A stretch of 64,000 bases of DNA from Perilla frutescens (GCA_026008535.1 BRKX01000007.1:58641001-58705000), one strand, 5' to 3'; counted from the first letter of the stretch, positions 22,426-33,346 are shown. Notes: generated from the sequence alone by a model not told the origin. Made by a program: numbers and translations.

Positions 22426-23825
22426 CGGAGTAGTTAGTAGAGTAGAAGAAGATTGCTTGTTTTACTCGTACATTTTTGGAATCCAGCTAAGGATATTGTT
22501 GTCATTTGCTGAAATTGGGAGGGTAGAAGAGGAATTAGGCTCAATTTAGAAGTGGCGAAACCGTGAAAGGTCGGTGGATTCAAATTCAATTATTCGAATA
22601 TTTGTTTGGAAACTTGCTAGTTAAGTAGGAAAAATGGCATCCATAGTAGCCGTTGCGTTGCTTATTGAAATGATGATATTTAGTTTTATTTTTAAACTAT
22701 GAAATTACTATAATGTATATTTTATAAATTTCTTATTTTGCTAATGATCTAGCAAAATGGGTTAGTTTCGAAATTTTTTTAAATGGTATAGACCATTTGC
22801 ATATTTCCCCTGAGCACTCCAGCATATTTGAGAGTTGGGAAGTATGTAAATCTAGAATTATGCAGATCTTCAACATCTTAATTAGATCTATGTCATTCTA
22901 CATCATTGTTGAATCAACATACACCAACACAAAATGTAATTCTATGATGAATAAGGGAAGAACAATTGAAAAATGGCAGCTTTTTATTGGACAAAGGTTG
23001 TGCCTAAGTGTGATGCAAAAAGGTTCACTCCACTGATGCACACGAGATCATTTATGTCTAAATGTGTAAAATTATTAATAATTTACAATCATGTTTCATT
23101 TCTATTTTTGTATATTTAATACATTACTGTGTGTATTGGATGTTATTGTAACTAGTATGCGGCCCGTGCGTTGCACGGTGGAAGTAAATCGGTATGTGAG
23201 TTGTGCGTTACACGGTGGCAGTGAACTGTTATTTCAACGTTGCATTGTACGGAAAAGAAATTTAGTTAAAATAAAAATTATGTTATATATTTGCATACTA
23301 ATTATATAATCATTAGCTAAATATTTAAATAGTATCTTATTTATAAAAATTGAGTAATATTTAATTATCTTCAAATATAAACTATTTAATTATCTTACGC
23401 AATCTTCTAATTTGTAAATATTACCTAAATAATCTTAGATTTAAATAATTAATATTACATATTTTAAAATATCTAAATATATAGTAAAGTATTCCCCAAA
23501 TTATGTTATATTTAATTAAATATGTAAAAGCATCAAAAGATTTTATATAATATATTTATTATATATTAATTAAATTCCTTAATTTTTTACGTAAATAATT
23601 AAAAAAAAATTAAGTGTTATCAAAATTATGTAAAATAATTTAAATTTAATTATGTAAATTCATATTTGGGCTTATATATAGTATAGATATTTTAAATAGA
23701 TCATCATTTATCATTGGGCCATGATCCACAGATATAATAATTTTGATTGGGCCGGGTAATTTTTTTCCCCTTAAATTTCAGCTTTGTCTAATTTATATAT
23801 GTATATTAGAATTAGTATTATTATT
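22426..23825. other. intergenic DNA with a palindromic repeat-like patch
   Basis: No gene seen. At 23150-23240 the sequence 'ggcccgtgcgttgcacggtg' contains the hairpin CCGTGC-GTT-GCACGG, followed by a related GTGCGTTACACGG. An AT-rich tail reaches about 23690. Strings like this recur in plant intergenic DNA, but I cannot name the family. 23821-23825 (TTATT) is the left TSD of element D. Confidence 0.45.
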
Positions 23826-24467
23826 TGTGGCGCCCTGAACCTGGACGCCCAGTGCGCTAACAGGAACACACACGATGAAATAAAATTACAATAAAATTTT
23901 CGCAAACTAAATAAATCATTTTTTCGAATTATAAAAATTCGGACAACACTTCGTTTAAAATATTAATAAATTCCATACCCATAGGCATTTACCATTCAAC
24001 AACCAATCACATAAGATAAGACTTTTCAATTAACCTATCATATTAAAATCGCACCTTTCGAACCACCAATTAAAACATGTTCAACCTTGACTAGTTAAAA
24101 ATCCAATATTCAACATTCAAATTATGCCAGCAAGGCCACGGCGATCACACGTGTCTATAAAATATTTAAATAATCCATAAACATACATCGGAAGCATAAT
24201 TAATCATATTTGTTGACCAAAACTGAATAGAGTCAATATTTTAAAAACTAGAATATGGTCAACCATACAAAATGTCCACATTAGTCCACGTCCGCCACCT
24301 GCCGTCATCAATTACCTGAAAATATTTTTAAATAGTGGGGCTGAGTGCCAGAAAACACTCCGTGGGAATACTCATACATTCGTCCAATAATTTGCAATAA
24401 GAATATCCATAAATTCATATTTGACATGTCATAAATCATACGCTCAATAAACATAGTGGAGACCGAC

Positions 24468-25703
24468 TGATGTGACCCAAGATTAGGATCGAACGCACGT
24501 CGACAAGTAAGGCTTTAACGACTCAAACGACTAACTAAAATTATGCTGAATAACGTAATCAAAATAACGGAACAAACTAGACGACTAGAACTAAACAAAA
24601 TACCTAGACTTATGACACACAAAAGTAACACAAATCCAAACGAAAAGGGCTGTTTTGGAATGACTATATGGACGGTATTATGGATGGGTTGTCGTTCATG
24701 GTGTAGAGGTTTAGAAGGGCTAGAGTAGATAGGATATGTTAGAGTTGTATCGAACTTACGGATTGATCGAGATGAACACGAACTTGACTCGAACGGGGCT
24801 GAGCTTGGGACGAACGTGGATGGCTTATGGTTGACGTCGAACAGCGGCAATGGATGATGTATTGTCAATGTGAATCACAACCCGAAAGTTGCCTTGAATC
24901 TCGACGTACACAAGGCCAAATTCTCTAAGTTGATCTTCAAGTAGCGAGTTTCCGGCGATCCCTCGAACATGGACGACGAATTCCCTTTGTAAAACATAGA
25001 ATTGCTAGTTCTAAGAGTATGAATTTAATATCTAAACTCACAAAGATTTAATGGGGATGAGACAATATTGAAGCAAAGCTTAATTGATCAAATAAAGTCT
25101 AAAGTATGAATGTCACATGGATCCTCTATTTATAAGCTATAGAGGATCGAAAATTTAAAGGGATAGGGGCCGAAAATTACAAGCCCAAATCAAACTAGAA
25201 CTAGGCTAGGTAATTTCCTAAACTAGAATTCTATTTAAGGTAGAACTTGTAGATCTTGTCTTATCTAATATCCTAGTCAAACTATGACTAAAAGGAACCG
25301 AAAATAACATCCAAATAATTAAATAAAAGCTGAATTAAACTATAGTCTAATTAAATAAAATAAATACTATAGTCTAATAAATCAATCCCCTTAATTGGAT
25401 CATTAAGGGCCGAAATCTTTGGGCTTCTTCAACTTGGCTGTGGGCTTCTTCAACACGCACACATGCACGTCCACATGCACACGTGCACATCTTCATGCAT
25501 TGTACTCCAAGTCTTGATTTCCATCTTCCATCTTCAATAAGGTCATCATCTTCAAGCTTCCTTGCACGTCGTCTTCATCTTCGAGCTTCTTGCGAATTGT
25601 GGCTTGCAAATAATCTTGCAACTTCTTAGCTCGTAGTCTCGTGACGGGACCTTTGAATTGCAGCTCTTCATTGATTTCCTCATTGCTATGGATGTCCTCA
25701 TCA
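24468..25703 (-). repeat. solo LTR of CRM-like family E (1236 bp)
   Basis: Plus-strand ends TGATGTGACCC... and ...GATGTCCTCATCA match the LTRs of element E, and the length (1236 bp) is identical. The TSD is CCGAC at 24463-24467 and 25704-25708. There is no internal region, so the insertion lost its interior by LTR-LTR recombination. The minus strand retains the LTR-encoded polyprotein tail at 25541-25703. The TATA palindrome is at 25120-25148. Confidence 0.9.
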
Positions 25704-26361
25704 CCGACCCTGATGTGATCACATATAAACTATAACATATTCATAACATGAACATTGCACCGGAGTGCCATATTCGGAATTCCTCACATGAGTCGTGTCA
25801 ATCCACATTGAGCAACATAAGCATAAATAATTTTTCATAGCGAACGAAAATTTAAATATATTTTCGAAAGCATTTTAGTAAGTAAACCCATCTTATAGCT
25901 AGATTAGCTGAAGCTTTATTCACGACTTCTCATCTTAAGCCTGCTGTCGGATTAGGACCTTATGCTTAAATATAGGATTAGTCTTAATCGTCATCCTAAA
26001 CGGGTCTCGGATTAGGACCTATACATAAGAACTATGTTTTAATAACATAATAATGCTCTAACATGTGCTATAACATAAATAAGGTTCTAGGGATCGAGTC
26101 CCTAAAGTAAGAGCGTAACCTGACATCGCTTAAATGTCGAGCGGGATTCTAACTTAAAATATATCGGAGTCCTCGATCATGCAAATAAATGCCTTAAATA
26201 CATAAAGGAAAAATATAATATTTAATATATGATTTAAATTATCATTTTAAATCATAGAAGAATGTGGAAATATCAATTTAATATACCATATACTTAATTT
26301 CGAATTTAATCTAAATTAAGCAAAATAAACTAAATGAAAATAAGGATAAAATATAACATAA

Positions 26362-27330
26362 TTTTGTAGTCAAGAGGGCTTGAACACTTGACCAAAATAT
26401 AATTGCAATAGTAAGCACTTGACCACTAGACTAAAAGAATTTATGTAACATTAATTAAACTGCTTTAATTAAATAGCTTCATAAATGCAATACACAAAAT
26501 GAGAATTAAAACTACATCAAATGGTTTTTGAACCTTAACCCTCCTTAACACAAACAGAACACTTAACCATTAGACTAAGCCCTGATTTCGAAATTAATCA
26601 TCTATAATTAATTATATATATAGTCCAGAAAGCTTTTATGATAAAAAGATTAAAAAGGAATAAAATTACTTCAATAAGATTTGAACCCTTAACCTCTTAA
26701 GTATTAATTTGAAGACTGACCACTAAACCATATGCTATTTTCGAAAATTAAATTATATTATTAATATATAAGGTTTAAAATCATCTTAGATAAAAATGAT
26801 TAAAATGAATTAAAACTCCATTAATAAGATTCGAACCCTTACCCCTTTATTTAATAAATCTGAACATATCCATTAAGCTATATATGATTTTCAAAATTTA
26901 TAATATGCTTTTATTTAATTAAAGTTGAAACAGAGGACATTAATTACAATAAAAGAGATTTAAAAATGCATGTATAAAGGTTTGAACCTTAGACCTTTTG
27001 ATTAATAAATCTGAACATATCCATTAAGCTAGTTACCATTTTCAAAATTTACACATGATTTTAATTAAATAAGGTTGTTTAACATTAAAAATGGGTCTTA
27101 CAAATGCATTTCATAAGATTCAAACATTATACCTATTATTATTAAATTAAGACTCCAACCATTAAACAAGATATGATTTTCGAAAATTACAACAAGTTTT
27201 AAATTTAATAACTTAGTAAATACATGGCTTAATTAAAATAATAACTACTTCAAGTATATTTGAACCTTAGACATTTGCATATAAAATTAAATGATTATCC
27301 ATTAGGCTAGAATTGAATCTTTGAAATATA
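26362..27330 (-). repeat. tandem array of seven tRNA-like units (about 150 bp each) in LTR D
   Basis: Seven degenerate units, each with an A-box-like and a B-box-like block on the minus strand (plus-strand coordinates). A boxes: 26423-26433, 26567-26577, 26720-26730, 26870-26880, 27021-27031, 27159-27169, 27299-27309. B boxes: 26377-26385, 26525-26534, 26678-26687, 26828-26837, 26980-26989, 27117-27126, 27258-27266. Unit 4 reads TAGCTTAATGG and GGTTCGAATCT; unit 7 reads TAGCCTAATGG. The A-to-B gap is about 30 bp, like real tRNA genes, but no tRNA cloverleaf or anticodon arm is kept. A shortened copy with four units is at 36068-36580. Confidence 0.75.
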
Positions 27331-28202
27331 TACCAAGATTTATAATTAATATGTGTAAAAAATATATGCCTAAATAAAAATAAAATAAAATACTACTAAT
27401 AAAGATTAATCCATAGCTCATGTAATTTAATTGATAGAGATTTAATCATTGAATTAAGATCAATTTTTTATAAGTATTTCTAAGCTTTTTAGTTATACCT
27501 ATCTACATTATAATAGCATAACATATAAAACAAATAAATAAAAGAAAATAAATAAATAAAAATAAAAATTAAAACTCATGCACACACACAACCAACACAA
27601 ACGCACAAACAACCACACCCACAACACACACACAACATTCACGCGCACAAACATATACATATAACATATTTCAATTTTTTTTTCCTTTCTTGTTTATTTC
27701 ATTAATCCACCATTTAGCCTCTAAAATATTCAAGAACACAAAGAACACCATACATAAAATTAAAAATATACTTTAAAGTAAATAATCCAAAACAGCCCAT
27801 AAATCACAATATAAATACTAATATCGAAAATAAAATTGAAAAAATAAAGAAAGAAATGAGGTATTGAAAGGTTAAGGTTTAACCCACTCTTAGATCCGAA
27901 AATAGGATGCATATGTAACGCCCCGATCCCGGAAGAAGGGCAGGGGACCGGTGCGCTACTTGGGGGAAGGGGGAAGGGGTTGTTGAATAGAAGCAATCAT
28001 AGAAATAGAGTTAGTGCCCCAAAAATTCGGGCAGAATAACCTCTATAAATGGATCAATCCACGCTTTTAAAGCGTATGAAATGACTCAAACCAGATACCA
28101 TGACTCTTAGGATGAACCCAAGGAAGAGTAACGAAAGCAAACTTCAATGTAAATAATAACAGTTCAAGAGTTAACTGTTAATAGGTTAGACATGAAAAAG
28201 GC

Positions 28203-28567
28203 CAGACTGATGTCTGTCCAAATACATAAAGTAAAGAAATGCCAGACTTTCGTCTGTCGTGAAAGCAATATAAAGCCAGGCTTTTGCCTTGACATGAAAA
28301 GTAATGTAAAGCCAGGCTTGCGCCTGTCTGAATAAGGAAAGTAAATAAATGCCAGGCTTTCGCCTGTCAGGAACAGAAAGTAAACGGGATTCGGAGAACC
28401 GAACACTCCGTAACAATAAAGAAAATGGGATTCGGAGAACCGAACACTCCATAACAGTAAAGAAAACAAGATTCGGAGAACCGAACACTCCGTAGCAGTA
28501 AAGAAAATGGGATTCGGAGAACCGAACACTCCATAACAGTAAAGAAAATGGGATTCGGAGAACCGAA
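28203..28567 (-). repeat. array of ten small hairpins, 34-41 bp apart, in LTR B
   Basis: Five hairpins with 4-5 bp stems at 28203, 28243, 28277, 28313 and 28353 (CAGAC/GTCTG or CAGGC/GCCTG). On the sense (minus) strand their loops read ATCA, GAAA, AAAA, GCAA, GAAA. Then five exact 41-bp tandem units start at 28386, 28427, 28468, 28509 and 28550, each with TTCGG/CCGAA arms around four bases. The unit length is not a multiple of three, which explains the overlapping ORFs in all frames here. Confidence 0.8.
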
Positions 28568-30373
28568 CACTCCGTAGCAATAATCAGAGTAAGCGGAAAG
28601 AACGTAGCGCATTTATTCAGACTCAAAAGGAAGCATGTTCTCAGTTAGACTCCATAGCGGAAAAGGAAACATATACATCAAATGATAGCCCTTCAGCCTT
28701 AGCACAGCCGTCTACCATCCCGCAGCTCATCCTGAAAAATATTTGAAAAGATTTTGGGCGTGAGAACTAATGCACTCAGTAGGTACTTTTGAGAAAAACC
28801 TTCATAATCATTTTATAAAACAGAATATCCAATCATATTTTAAGCATATCATGGAAAGCTTTTAAAATAGAAAATTTGTGAATTCCATGTATAGTAAATC
28901 ATTTTAGTTCCATCATTGCGCGCCACTCTCCCCTAGAACGCTTACGGTGAGTTGGTTCGTGTACACAACCCGGCTGCTTAAGGTTGGACACTGCCCTGTT
29001 TGCTTGGGGCTCGATATCGTGAACCATTGTAGTTTCGTCACCAAAACAGTAGTAAGTCTTACATGAGTCAGGAGAGCACATAAAATACAGTCATGAGTTG
29101 GATATTCAATCACATTCATTTTATAAATATCAGGGCTTAATAACCCGAAATACATTTTTATATAATAAAAACCCACCTGAAAATCTGATCTGGATAGCTA
29201 GATCTAGATTCTGGTTCTGGTCTCAACTAGAAGTCTCCTTCTTCTGAGCCTACAAGATTATCCGACAACTTAGTTTCGATGAAAGACTACCCATTAGGTC
29301 AAAATCTAACCTTTCTTAGCCATGAAGTAAATATTATAATATTTACAATCTTAATACGCAGCACCCAGGTCATCAAAATATTTTGACTCTTAAGGGAACT
29401 TTACTCAGGGCATTTTTATAAAGAAAAACCCTTCAGGGAGTTTTGGCATACGGGGTGGTCAAATCCGTATCCTAAAATTAATTCGGTACAAATAAATTCA
29501 TACCACAAGATCTGCCCATTAGAAAAATATGAAACTTTAAATAAAAATGCTATATTTTGACACGGAACAACTTTTGAGCTTAAAAATACGATAGGGCTAT
29601 TGTAACGCCCCAAACTACTCCGTTTGGCCACGTCACTCAGCATACTTATAACGTCCCAAACTACTCCGTTTGGCCACGTCACTTAACAATAATTCATTTA
29701 CATGTATTTGCATTCTCATAATAAATTGAGCAGAAGCTAGGGTTAAATAGGATAATGAGGTATAACATCATAATTCCGAATATAAAATTTCCTTCCACAA
29801 TTATAACATGCCACCTATCATAATCTACCATGTCGCCCAACATCGTATTTAACGGAAGCATAGAATAAACCCATCCACATCATTCATACAGTCATCTAAC
29901 CTATCGGGCTCATAGGTCTTAGACGACCCGCCCGTCTAGCACCCTAACATAACCATCACAAAATTTAGGGATTCATCGACATACATTTGCACGACGTAGG
30001 CTCCTAGGTCAATCGACCCGCCTTTAAATCATTGACATGTTATAACAAGTTAAACATAGCATAACTATAAAAGATCGGGCTATTCCCATCCCCAATAATC
30101 GTTGATCATAAAGCAGAAAGGATGAACAATGTAATAATATTAACAATACGCATATTCAAGAGCAAGCAAAATTAAACACAAGCTTGTGGGGCTCTCTTGT
30201 GTTCACAACGCTCCTACTCCGGCCTCGACTCCTCAACCTGAAAATTCATTAAATGAATGGGGTGAGTATTTAACAACATACTCAGTGGGGAACACTGCAA
30301 ACAGTTATAGCTAATTGCACAAGTGAAAATATAACATATGGACTTTTCTTTACTTTGTGGAGACTAGTCTCAA

Positions 30374-30559
30374 CCCCGTAGGGCCCAAACATCATGATGC
30401 CCCCGTTAATGAACATCTTTATCCCTGTAGGGATGCCCGCAGACATCCTACCCCCCAGGGAGGACATTAACAGGTCTATGTTTGATCCAAAGGATCTCTG
30501 CCCCGAAGGGTCTCTTTGTCGACCCCGAAGGATCTCTTTCATTCACTGGTCCGAAGACC
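30374..30559 (-). repeat. cluster of seven small hairpins in LTR C
   Basis: Inverted repeats at 30374-30383, 30421-30434, 30446-30464, 30484-30496, 30501-30510, 30521-30534 and 30548-30559. On the sense (minus) strand several have the very stable UNCG-type loop closed by C-G: TACG once and TTCG three times (CCC-TTCG-GGG, GATCC-TTCG-GGGTC, GGTC-TTCG-GACC). Stems differ between hairpins while remaining paired. Confidence 0.75.
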
Positions 30560-31440
30560 CTTCATACATATACAATCAAAGCACAACAGTAACTATAACC
30601 TTACACGTGTTCACAGTTTAGAGTTACCCCACCTCACGAGACGCTTTCAAATCTTTCTCAACCTTTGAAATACTTCTTGGCCGTGCACAAGTCATCCACC
30701 TCGAGCCCCAACACGTCACCTAGCACCTTTCAATTTTCTTTCATTTTAGACGTCGAGTTATTTAATTAAATCATAATTTGACCAACTCAAGATATACTTT
30801 GCTTTAAGGTCTTTAAACATACCCATATACACAAATGTGGATATACAAACTCACAACGTGATTTTGGACTCAAGATACTCATTAAAAACCCCTTGAAACA
30901 TTTAATCGAGCACATTACGTGCATCCATTTAAACCACTAAAGCATAACTCAATTTAAATCATTTAAACTCACCATTTCAAACACAAACACCTTCATCATA
31001 GAGCTCTAACATACTTGAAAATCAACCCCAAATAACCAACACAACACCTCCAAACAATTATCAACAATTCAAGGGTAATTATGTCAAAAATCCAAACTCT
31101 AGCAACAATGAACCATAGGAATTCGATATAACTTCACATATAGCCTCAAAGAGGTAAATAAACCATATGTTTAAGATATCAAGGCAAGAGGATCGATAAA
31201 AGTGGAAACCCTAATTTTGGTTATCAAACCCTAGTTTCCAAAACAATAAGAAATGGGTGTTTAATTCCCATGAAGGAGAGGTGTAGTGGTTACCTTTGTT
31301 GATGGTGGATGTTGAAAGGATTTACTCCAAAAGATGAAGAGTTTCTTGAGAGAGAGATGGAGGAAATCGCCCAAATGGAAGTGGAGAAAATGAAGATGAA
31401 ATGAATAAGTGTGGTATTTATAGGTAGGAAAATCGGCCCA

Positions 31441-31617
31441 GCCCGCGCGACCGCGCGCCTCCCGCGACCGCGGGAGGGAGCTCTCGGCCCAGGCTCACCG
31501 CGAGCGCGCAGCCCCCGCGGGCGCGCGTCTCTCGGCAGCCCCGTGGGCGCGCAGTCTCCCGCGACCGCGCACGTCTCCGCGGGCGCGCACCTCCCCGCGA
31601 GCGCGCGGCGTGCCCCC
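31441..31617. repeat. CpG-dense degenerate tandem repeat in LTR C
   Basis: About eight copies of a core like CCGCG(A/G)(C/G)CGCGC in 177 bp, spaced roughly 18-30 bp, inside otherwise AT-rich DNA. It lies just downstream of the LTR TATA box in plus coordinates, i.e. directly upstream of it on the sense strand. ORFs through it are compositional artefacts. Confidence 0.75.
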
Positions 31618-33346
31618 CTTTAACCCCGCTTCCATTTTGACTCCCGGACATCTTTAACTCCGTTTTAAAACGACTTAGATTTTGAAACACCTTTAATACA
31701 TACCGAAAAAGCAGGGGGTGTTCAGCGAGACCCCCGATCAACTCAGCGTTAGGGTGTTCAAGGTTTTGGCAAACAAAATTAAATGCAATAACATTCATTC
31801 ATTATCATATAACTCGACACTTTAGTATTAAATTCAATCTGTGTTATACACTCAGTATAACATCACTGTGCTGTGACGTATCGGCTCAAGTAGAACAACC
31901 TGCATTAAATCAACGGTATAATACAAACATACTCACATGATTAATATTCAATTTCAACACCATTTTCCAAAAATTATAATTCATAATTTAGAAAAAGGGA
32001 CGGGGTATCACAGCTATCCACGAAGGATAGATCTGAAAAAGACTACAATTTAATAATCGAATACCCAAAATATACCCGAAATTAAAAAGTGACAACATGG
32101 AAAATGTATATAAATATACATAGAACATAAAACCCTAAAGACACTTTTTGACTCGATGACCCGAAAGAGTCACCGATTTGAAAGGTGGTGGCGACTTTTG
32201 GCGGCGGTCATGATGATTTTCCATCATGATCGTCCGTCGTGTCATCATTTCAATCACGTATTCGTGATCTATGCGTTGACACCTTCAAAATGACTATTTC
32301 GGAAATGAAATAGGAAACTAGAGTCGTACCTTCTCTAGAAGCTGCTCGGCATTTCGATTTTGAAAATGAATGAAAAATGAAACCTTAACCGCCTATTTAT
32401 AGAAGAAAAATAAATAGGATAATAACAAATAAAAAAAAGAGGATAATGATGGAAAAAGAATAGGATAATTATGAATAGGATAATATTTTGAAAAAGAAAT
32501 TGGATAATGACGGATGTGCCTTAGTTATCCAAATCTATTACCTTTCACCCTAAAATTTGTGCCAAGTGTTCATTTGAACTCGAAATTGAAAAATTCAAAG
32601 TTTGGCACGATGCTTGAAAATTTATCTATCAACCCGAGAAAAATATCAGAACATATTTTTAAAGCAATTTTTGACCAAATTAAATTTTAATAGATGTCCC
32701 TGGCTGCGATTTTCCTTTATTTGAATCCTTTAAGGACCCAACTTATTTTCTAACTTACCAGAGGGTAACATAAGTTGAATAAAACCTTCTAAAATATTTC
32801 GGGGTACTACAGCATAAACCTCAAAATCTTTCAAAAATAATTGAAGAAATGGAAAGAGGGAAAAGAGGGGAATCTAAAAATGGTATTGCATGTAAAAAAT
32901 ATCGCCAGAAAATTTTCTGGCGTGGAGGAGCGGCGGTGGCCGGTGGCGGCGGCGGCGGTTGTGGGGAGGGGGAAAGGGATCGAGAGAGAGAGGAGGGAGA
33001 GTGGTGGGGGCTGTTCCAAATTGAAGGGGGTGCAAATGAGGCTTAATGAAGTAGTGAATGGTATTTATACCCCTCCTCAATAAACCCTAAATTATGACTT
33101 AATTTAGAAATTAAATCATATCTTGGTCAATTTAATTGATATATCAGTGAAACCAAGTTCGTATCGACGAGCACTATCGTCTAACATATTCGTTCATCTC
33201 GATCGAATAATAATTGGACCGTAAATAATTAAAATCATAATTGGGCTAGAAAGCCCATCATTTGGGCCTTTTAATAAAATAGACTCAACTTAAATATTTG
33301 GGCTCTAGAAAAATTCATTGGGCCTCTATAATTGGTTTTGAGGTGT

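Larger units (their letters stand above)
29601..32012 (-). repeat. solo LTR C (2412 bp) inside LTR B
   Basis: The TSD GCTAT lies at 29596-29600 and 32013-32017. The minus strand starts TGTGATACCCCGTCCC and ends ...TTTGGGGCGTTACA. A sense TATA box, TATAAATAC, is at about 31423-31415. Near its end a block of about 45 bp (ACTACTCCGTTTGGCCACGT) is duplicated in tandem at 29601-29690. It contains a hairpin array (30374-30559), a CpG-dense repeat block (31441-31617) and the shared stem/TTTCAGG module (30238-30292). No coding. Confidence 0.88.
27914..32811 (-). repeat. solo LTR B (2481 bp without its own insertion)
   Basis: The TSD GCATA lies at 27909-27913 and 32812-32816. The minus strand starts TGTAGTACCCCGAAATATTTTAGAA, closely resembling the start of LTR A, and ends ...GATCGGGGCGTTACA. 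The TATA box is TATAAATAG at about 32401-32393. The empty site is confirmed by the other LTR of element D (37165-37180), which reads straight through. No gag or pol. Contains the hairpin arrays at 28203-28567 and solo LTR C. Confidence 0.88.
23826..33346 (-). repeat. 3' LTR of element D, with two nested insertions
   Basis: About 3377 bp after removing solo LTR E (24468-25703) and solo LTR B (27914-32811) with one TSD copy each. The sense TATA box, TATAAATAC, lies at 33069-33061, so U3 is only about 280 bp and the transcribed R-U5 would be about 3 kb. Downstream come a C/T-rich leader and a GC-rich stretch at 32920-33010, a CA-rich stretch at 27576-27666, the tRNA-like tandem array at 26362-27330 and the shared stem/TTTCAGG module at 24313-24365. 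Confidence 0.82.

Noticed and set aside
26362..27330. Real tRNA genes
   Set aside because: A and B boxes are present, but no acceptor stem, anticodon arm or T-stem pairs completely, and units have drifted apart.
28386..28590. CRISPR-like look of the 41-bp palindromic repeats
   Set aside because: The repeats are contiguous with no unique spacers, no cas genes are present and the DNA is plant nuclear; it is a tandem repeat in an LTR.
28164..28626. Overlapping repeat-rich ORFs on the minus strand
   Set aside because: The 41-bp unit is open in all three frames, so the ORFs follow from the repeat and show no protein features.
31411..31798. Arg/Pro/Ala-rich ORFs on both strands
   Set aside because: Product of the CpG-dense block in LTR C; stop codons are rare in such GC-rich sequence.
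32831..33083. Gly- or Pro-rich small proteins in LTR D
   Set aside because: Both strands are open because of GC-rich repeats near the LTR start; codon pattern is not protein-like.
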